Below the pieces are notes generated by a model. The model did no database searches, was not told the DNA's origin, and saw only the letters and a program-made list of their open reading frames with translations. A DNA stretch of 64,000 nucleotides. Origin: Oceanospirillum linum (GTDB lineage Bacteria; Pseudomonadota; Gammaproteobacteria; Pseudomonadales; Halomonadaceae). Location: positions 1 to 64,000 of the forward strand of contig NZ_FXTS01000006.1 in the NCBI RefSeq assembly GCF_900182785.1. Reading direction: 5' to 3'. The position numbers and the translations under genes are program-made. This document shows, piece after piece, positions 60,871 through 64,000 of the stretch; position 1 is the stretch's first letter; each line of letters begins with the position of its first letter.

Positions 60871-62235
60871 ATGCAGGATCAATCCCTAAAAAATGTTCAG
60901 TCCGGCATTCTGGCAGAATCAAATCAATTTGGTTTTTATATCACGTATACCCTAAGCCATGATGACGATCTCTTACCGCTGATTCGCGATATGGTTGCGC
61001 GATTCCCCGCGATGATAGATGAATGTTCACGGGTTTTCGATGTGCCTTCTCTTAATGGTGTTGTCGCCATTGGCTCTGATGCATGGGATCGGCTTTATCC
61101 ACAAGGACGACCGGTTGCCCTGAAACCTTTTCCTGAAATGAAGCAGGGTAGCCGTCTTGCCCCGGAAACACCTTGTGATCTCTATTTCCAGATCCGCTCT
61201 GATCGGCATGATATCAACTTTATTGTCGCTCGCCGTATCGACAGTATGTTAGGGGAGATCGCCAATCTTCAGGAAGCAATCCCGACATTTCGTTATTTGG
61301 ATTGTCGTGATCTGACAGGCTTTGTTGATGGGACTGAAAATCCACAGGGTGAAGAGCGGGCCAAAGTGGCGCTGGTTGGTCATGAGGATCCGTCTTTTGC
61401 TGGCGGCAGTTATGTTCATATTTAGCGTTATGTCCACAATATGCCGGTTTGGAATGAGGTTTCTGTTAAAGAGCAGGAGCAGGTTTTTGGGCGAAGTAAA
61501 GCGGATAATATTGAGTTTGAAAGTGATGCCAAGCCGCTGACATCCCATATCAAGCGAACAGGCATTAAAGATGAGGAAGGTGAAGCCATTGAGATTCTTC
61601 GTCAGAGTATGCCCTATGGGAATCTGAGTGCTCAGGGGCTGTATTTTGTTTCTTATTGCCGCTTTTCAGACAACTTTACCCGTATGCTGGCCAGTATGGT
61701 TTATAGCGATGCCCATGGTCATTATGATCATATGTTGAAGTATACAGAGGCGGTAACAGGGGCTGCTTTGTTTGCACCTTCCAGGGATTTTTTGGTCAAG
61801 TATGTTGGGGCGGCGGCAGAAGCCGAACAGTTGAAGAAAGAGAAAGCTGCTGCTGAAGCCCTTAGGCTGGCAGAAGAAGAAGCTGAGCTGAATTCGACCC
61901 GTTCCGAGCTAGCTTATACGCCATTAAGTGAAGCCCTGGTCCGCCCTGATGCCCTGAATCCAGTGGAGCCTGAGGTTGAGAAAAATCAGGACACTGAGCC
62001 GGGCGATCAAAAGAAAGTATCCGATCAGGATACAGCACCGGAGGTTAAAACGGTTACCCCAACCAATACTGGTGGTCGCCGTTACTCTGCCAGTTTTTAT
62101 CAGGCGATGCTGGAAGATGACGAAGACCAGCCGCAGACCTCGCAGGCTGATTCCCAGAAGAATCTCAAGCAGCAGCCTGGGTTGCCCTGGACACTAACCG
62201 AAGAGGGCAAAAAAGGCTTGAAAGACGACGACTGA
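60871..62235 (+). pseudogene. DyP-type haem peroxidase with in-frame amber codon
   Basis: Dye-decolorising peroxidases use haem to oxidise varied substrates. The ATG at 60871 follows AAGG and starts 184 codons (NQFGFYITYTL; DLTGFVDGTENPQG with the GxxDG motif) that end at TAG (61423-61425). The same frame continues to 62235 with the expected next residues RYVHNMPVW. The family usually has Gln here (CAG), so a single C to T change explains the stop. The haem-ligand His region SHIKRTGI and the SYCRFSDNFTRML segment lie in the second part, so the short product would lack the haem ligand. The last 120 residues are a charged, coiled-coil-like and acidic tail beyond the usual DyP core. Confidence 0.88.
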
Positions 62236-62300
62236 TTCTTTCGAATCTGATGCTATTGATGAGTCAGCCTGTCTTGCAGGTTCTTTATTCTTTTTAATAT

Positions 62301-62322
62301 ACAGGCTGTGTTCAGCCTGTTT
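62301..62322 (+). terminator. Weak hairpin before cobT
   Basis: ACAGGCT (62301-62307) and AGCCTGT (62314-62320) form a 7-bp stem with a short T run. It lies 19 bases before the cobT start. Confidence 0.4.
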
Positions 62323-62338
62323 ATAAGCTGAGACCCCC

Positions 62339-63430
62339 ATGTTTTCTATCTCTCGAACAGACAAGCGACTGGCAGCACAGTTACAGGAAAAAATTGATAC
62401 CAAAACCAAGCCACCAGGGTCTCTTGGACAGCTGGAATCGGTTGCGCTCAAAGTGGGTCTGATTCAGCAAAGCCTGAGACCTGAGTTAAAACGGCCGCAT
62501 ATGTTAGTTTTTGCGGGTGACCACGGTGTTGCCCGAGAAGGTGTCAGCCCCTTTCCTCAGGAGGTCACTCTTCAGATGGTGCTGAATTTTCTGAAGGGTG
62601 GTGCTGCAATTAATGTATTTTGTCGTCAGCATGATATTGAGCTGGAAGTGGTTAACTCAGGCGTTGCCGGGGAGTTGCCAAAGCATCCTAAGTTGTATGA
62701 TGCCTGCATTGCCCGTGGCACAGCCAGTTATCTCAATGGCGCAGCTATGACCGATGAGCAGGTTAAACAGGCGCTCCAGCGAGGTGCTGACCAAGTGGCT
62801 CGTGTTGCGGCCGGAGGCTGCAATGTTGTGGGATTTGGTGAGATGGGAATTGGTAATACATCTTCCGCAGCCCTGTTAATGCATCAATTAACAGGAATTC
62901 CTCTGGTGGAGTGTGTCGGCCGGGGTACCGGACTTGACGAACAAGGCGTTCTGAAAAAGCTGGCAGTCCTGCAGCAGGCTTCAGCTTGTTATCTGGAAGA
63001 CAATAACGGGAATAAAGACCATAATCCTCTACGGATTTTAGCCCGTTTCGGCGGCTTTGAGATCGCGATGATATGTGGCGCCATGTTAAAAGCTGCAGAG
63101 TTAAAAATGTTGGTATTGGTGGATGGTTTTATCGCTACCAGTGCTCTTTTGGTTGCTCAGACTCTGTACCCTGATGTATTGGATTATTGTGTATTTACGC
63201 ATCAGTCTGATGAAAGTGGTCATCGCAAGATGCTGGGGCACCTGAATGTGCAGCCACTGTTGCAGCTTGACCTTCGACTGGGGGAAGGCAGTGGTGTTGC
63301 TGTGGCTTATCCACTGATCGCTTCCTCGGTTGCTTTTCTGAATGAGATGGCTTCGTTTGCCGATGCCGGGGTCAGTGGTGAAAATGTGGCTGCTGGCGAA
63401 AAAGGCAAGAGCGCCGGAAATGGCAACTGA
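62339..63430 (+). CDS. cobT: Nicotinate-nucleotide--dimethylbenzimidazole phosphoribosyltransferase CobT
   Basis: CobT makes alpha-ribazole phosphate for the lower ligand of cobalamin. It has 363 residues. The N-terminal TKPPGSLGQLE and VFAGDHGVAREGVSPFPQEVT motifs, the central GEMGIGNTSSAA and the C-terminal LRLGEGSGVAVAYP with the catalytic Glu are all present. It overlaps cobS by 11 bases. Together these are the lower-loop assembly genes; the rest of the cobalamin pathway is outside the window. No cobalamin riboswitch fits in the 103 bases upstream. Confidence 0.96.
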   Translation: MFSISRTDKRLAAQLQEKIDTKTKPPGSLGQLESVALKVGLIQQSLRPELKRPHMLVFAGDHGVAREGVSPFPQEVTLQMVLNFLKGGAAINVFCRQHDIELEVVNSGVAGELPKHPKLYDACIARGTASYLNGAAMTDEQVKQALQRGADQVARVAAGGCNVVGFGEMGIGNTSSAALLMHQLTGIPLVECVGRGTGLDEQGVLKKLAVLQQASACYLEDNNGNKDHNPLRILARFGGFEIAMICGAMLKAAELKMLVLVDGFIATSALLVAQTLYPDVLDYCVFTHQSDESGHRKMLGHLNVQPLLQLDLRLGEGSGVAVAYPLIASSVAFLNEMASFADAGVSGENVAAGEKGKSAGNGN

Positions 63431-64000
63431 TTCTGAAACCGGTCATTTTTGGCGGTTTCAGTGGCAGCTTTTGCTTGCTGCTGTTGTTCTCTTTACCCGC
63501 ATACCTATATGGAAAAAGATACCGGATGAAGCTCTGCAACTGAGTCGTGCTGCCCGCTTTCTGCCGGTGATTGGTATTTTAGTCGGTGGCTTAAGTGCGC
63601 TCTCTTTCCTTGGATTCTACGCTATCTGGCATAATAGCTGGTTAGCGCTTCTGTTGAGCACCATTGTCGGTATCTTGCTTACGGGTGCCTTCCATGAGGA
63701 TGGCTTTGTGGATTCCTGTGATGGTTTTGGTGGTGGCTGGCAGAAAGAGCAAGTGCTCGCCATTATGAAGGATTCCCGTATAGGTACATATGGCGCTCTG
63801 GGCTTAGGTTTGATGCTGACCGTTAAGCTTTCAGCACTTCATCTGATACCTGTTGAGAGGGTGGCCTATGCTATTGTTTTGGGGCATACCCTGAGTCGAA
63901 GCTTCTCTGCCAGCTTTATGTATGGTTTGAGCTACGTCCGTGATGAGGCTGATCGGAAAATTTCCGGTCATAGCGACCAGTTGACGCTCAAGGAGTTAGC
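63420..64000 (+). CDS. cobS: Adenosylcobinamide-GDP ribazoletransferase CobS (partial)
   Basis: The frame starts at ATG 63420 (MATDSETGHFWRF), overlaps the cobT end by 11 bases and runs off the window. Its 193 visible residues are hydrophobic with several membrane segments. The CobS motifs LFTRIPI near the start, GAFHEDGFVDSCDGFGGG near residue 100 and KDSRIGTYGALGL are present. CobS joins adenosylcobinamide-GDP to alpha-ribazole at the membrane, the last step of cobalamin assembly. The C-terminal part lies beyond 64000. Confidence 0.93.
   Translation, partial: MATDSETGHFWRFQWQLLLAAVVLFTRIPIWKKIPDEALQLSRAARFLPVIGILVGGLSALSFLGFYAIWHNSWLALLLSTIVGILLTGAFHEDGFVDSCDGFGGGWQKEQVLAIMKDSRIGTYGALGLGLMLTVKLSALHLIPVERVAYAIVLGHTLSRSFSASFMYGLSYVRDEADRKISGHSDQLTLKEL

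Noticed and set aside
62236..62338. Cobalamin riboswitch before cobT
   Set aside because: The gap is only 103 bases and lacks the B12-box pattern.

Overview
The window looks like a chromosome segment of a marine gammaproteobacterium, most likely of the Oceanospirillales/Oceanospirillaceae type (Neptunomonas, Amphritea or Marinobacterium-like). This rests on gene order and protein character only: leuS-lptE-holA, an acs-crbR-crbS acetate island with VC_2705-type symporters, a complete ccoNOQP-GHIS / hemN / fnr block, and moderate GC with gammaproteobacterial codon use. There are no insertion sequences, phage genes or CRISPR arrays. It is core genome with a few accessory clusters.

Region by region. 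(1) 1-135: the 3' end of a 5S rRNA and its terminator, so an rRNA operon ends here. (2) 349-6529: an envelope redox cluster. On the minus strand lie dsbD, an OmpR-family regulator and a QseC/PmrB-like kinase. Facing away from them are a TlpA-like thioredoxin, a DUF4266 lipoprotein and a DUF3570 protein. Two perfect CTTAAG-N5-CTTAAG boxes sit between the two arms. (3) 6612-17254: housekeeping genes (rsmJ, uppP, tsaB, a zinc-ribbon protein, leuS-lptE-holA, rlmA) and an ApbE-type flavin transferase. (4) 17551-26006: plsB (frameshifted), an ABC exporter, a UPF0149 protein, a SprT-like protease and acs. (5) 26169-39126: acetate-switch genes, namely crbR, crbS, two tandem small-subunit/large-subunit sodium:solute symporter pairs, a membrane protein of unknown function, a CBS/DUF294 protein and a DnaQ-like exonuclease. 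(6) 39240-43123: glutathionyl-hydroquinone reductase, a catalytically degenerate polysaccharide deacetylase, a DnaJ-related protein and ttcA. (7) 43202-54472: fnr, hemN and the cbb3 oxidase structural and assembly genes, all on the minus strand. (8) 54943-55898: four alternating copies of tRNA-Val(TAC) and tRNA-Asp(GTC) behind a strong sigma70 promoter. (9) 56008-64000: an AraC regulator divergent from fadH, a DUF188 protein, a PLP desulfhydrase/deaminase, a DyP peroxidase with an in-frame amber codon, cobT and the start of cobS.

How it fits together. The acs-crbRS-symporter block couples acetate uptake and activation to its own two-component system. The fnr-hemN-cco block supports microaerobic respiration: haem synthesis without oxygen, copper delivery and the high-affinity oxidase. 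The most interesting cluster is at 349-6529. A PmrA/QseB-type regulator appears to control both arms of an uncharacterised thiol-redox/outer-membrane system. Its DUF3570 protein carries a sequence resembling the ApbE flavinylation motif, and an apbE homologue lies about 10 kb away. Two genes, plsB and the DyP peroxidase, are each interrupted by a single-base change.
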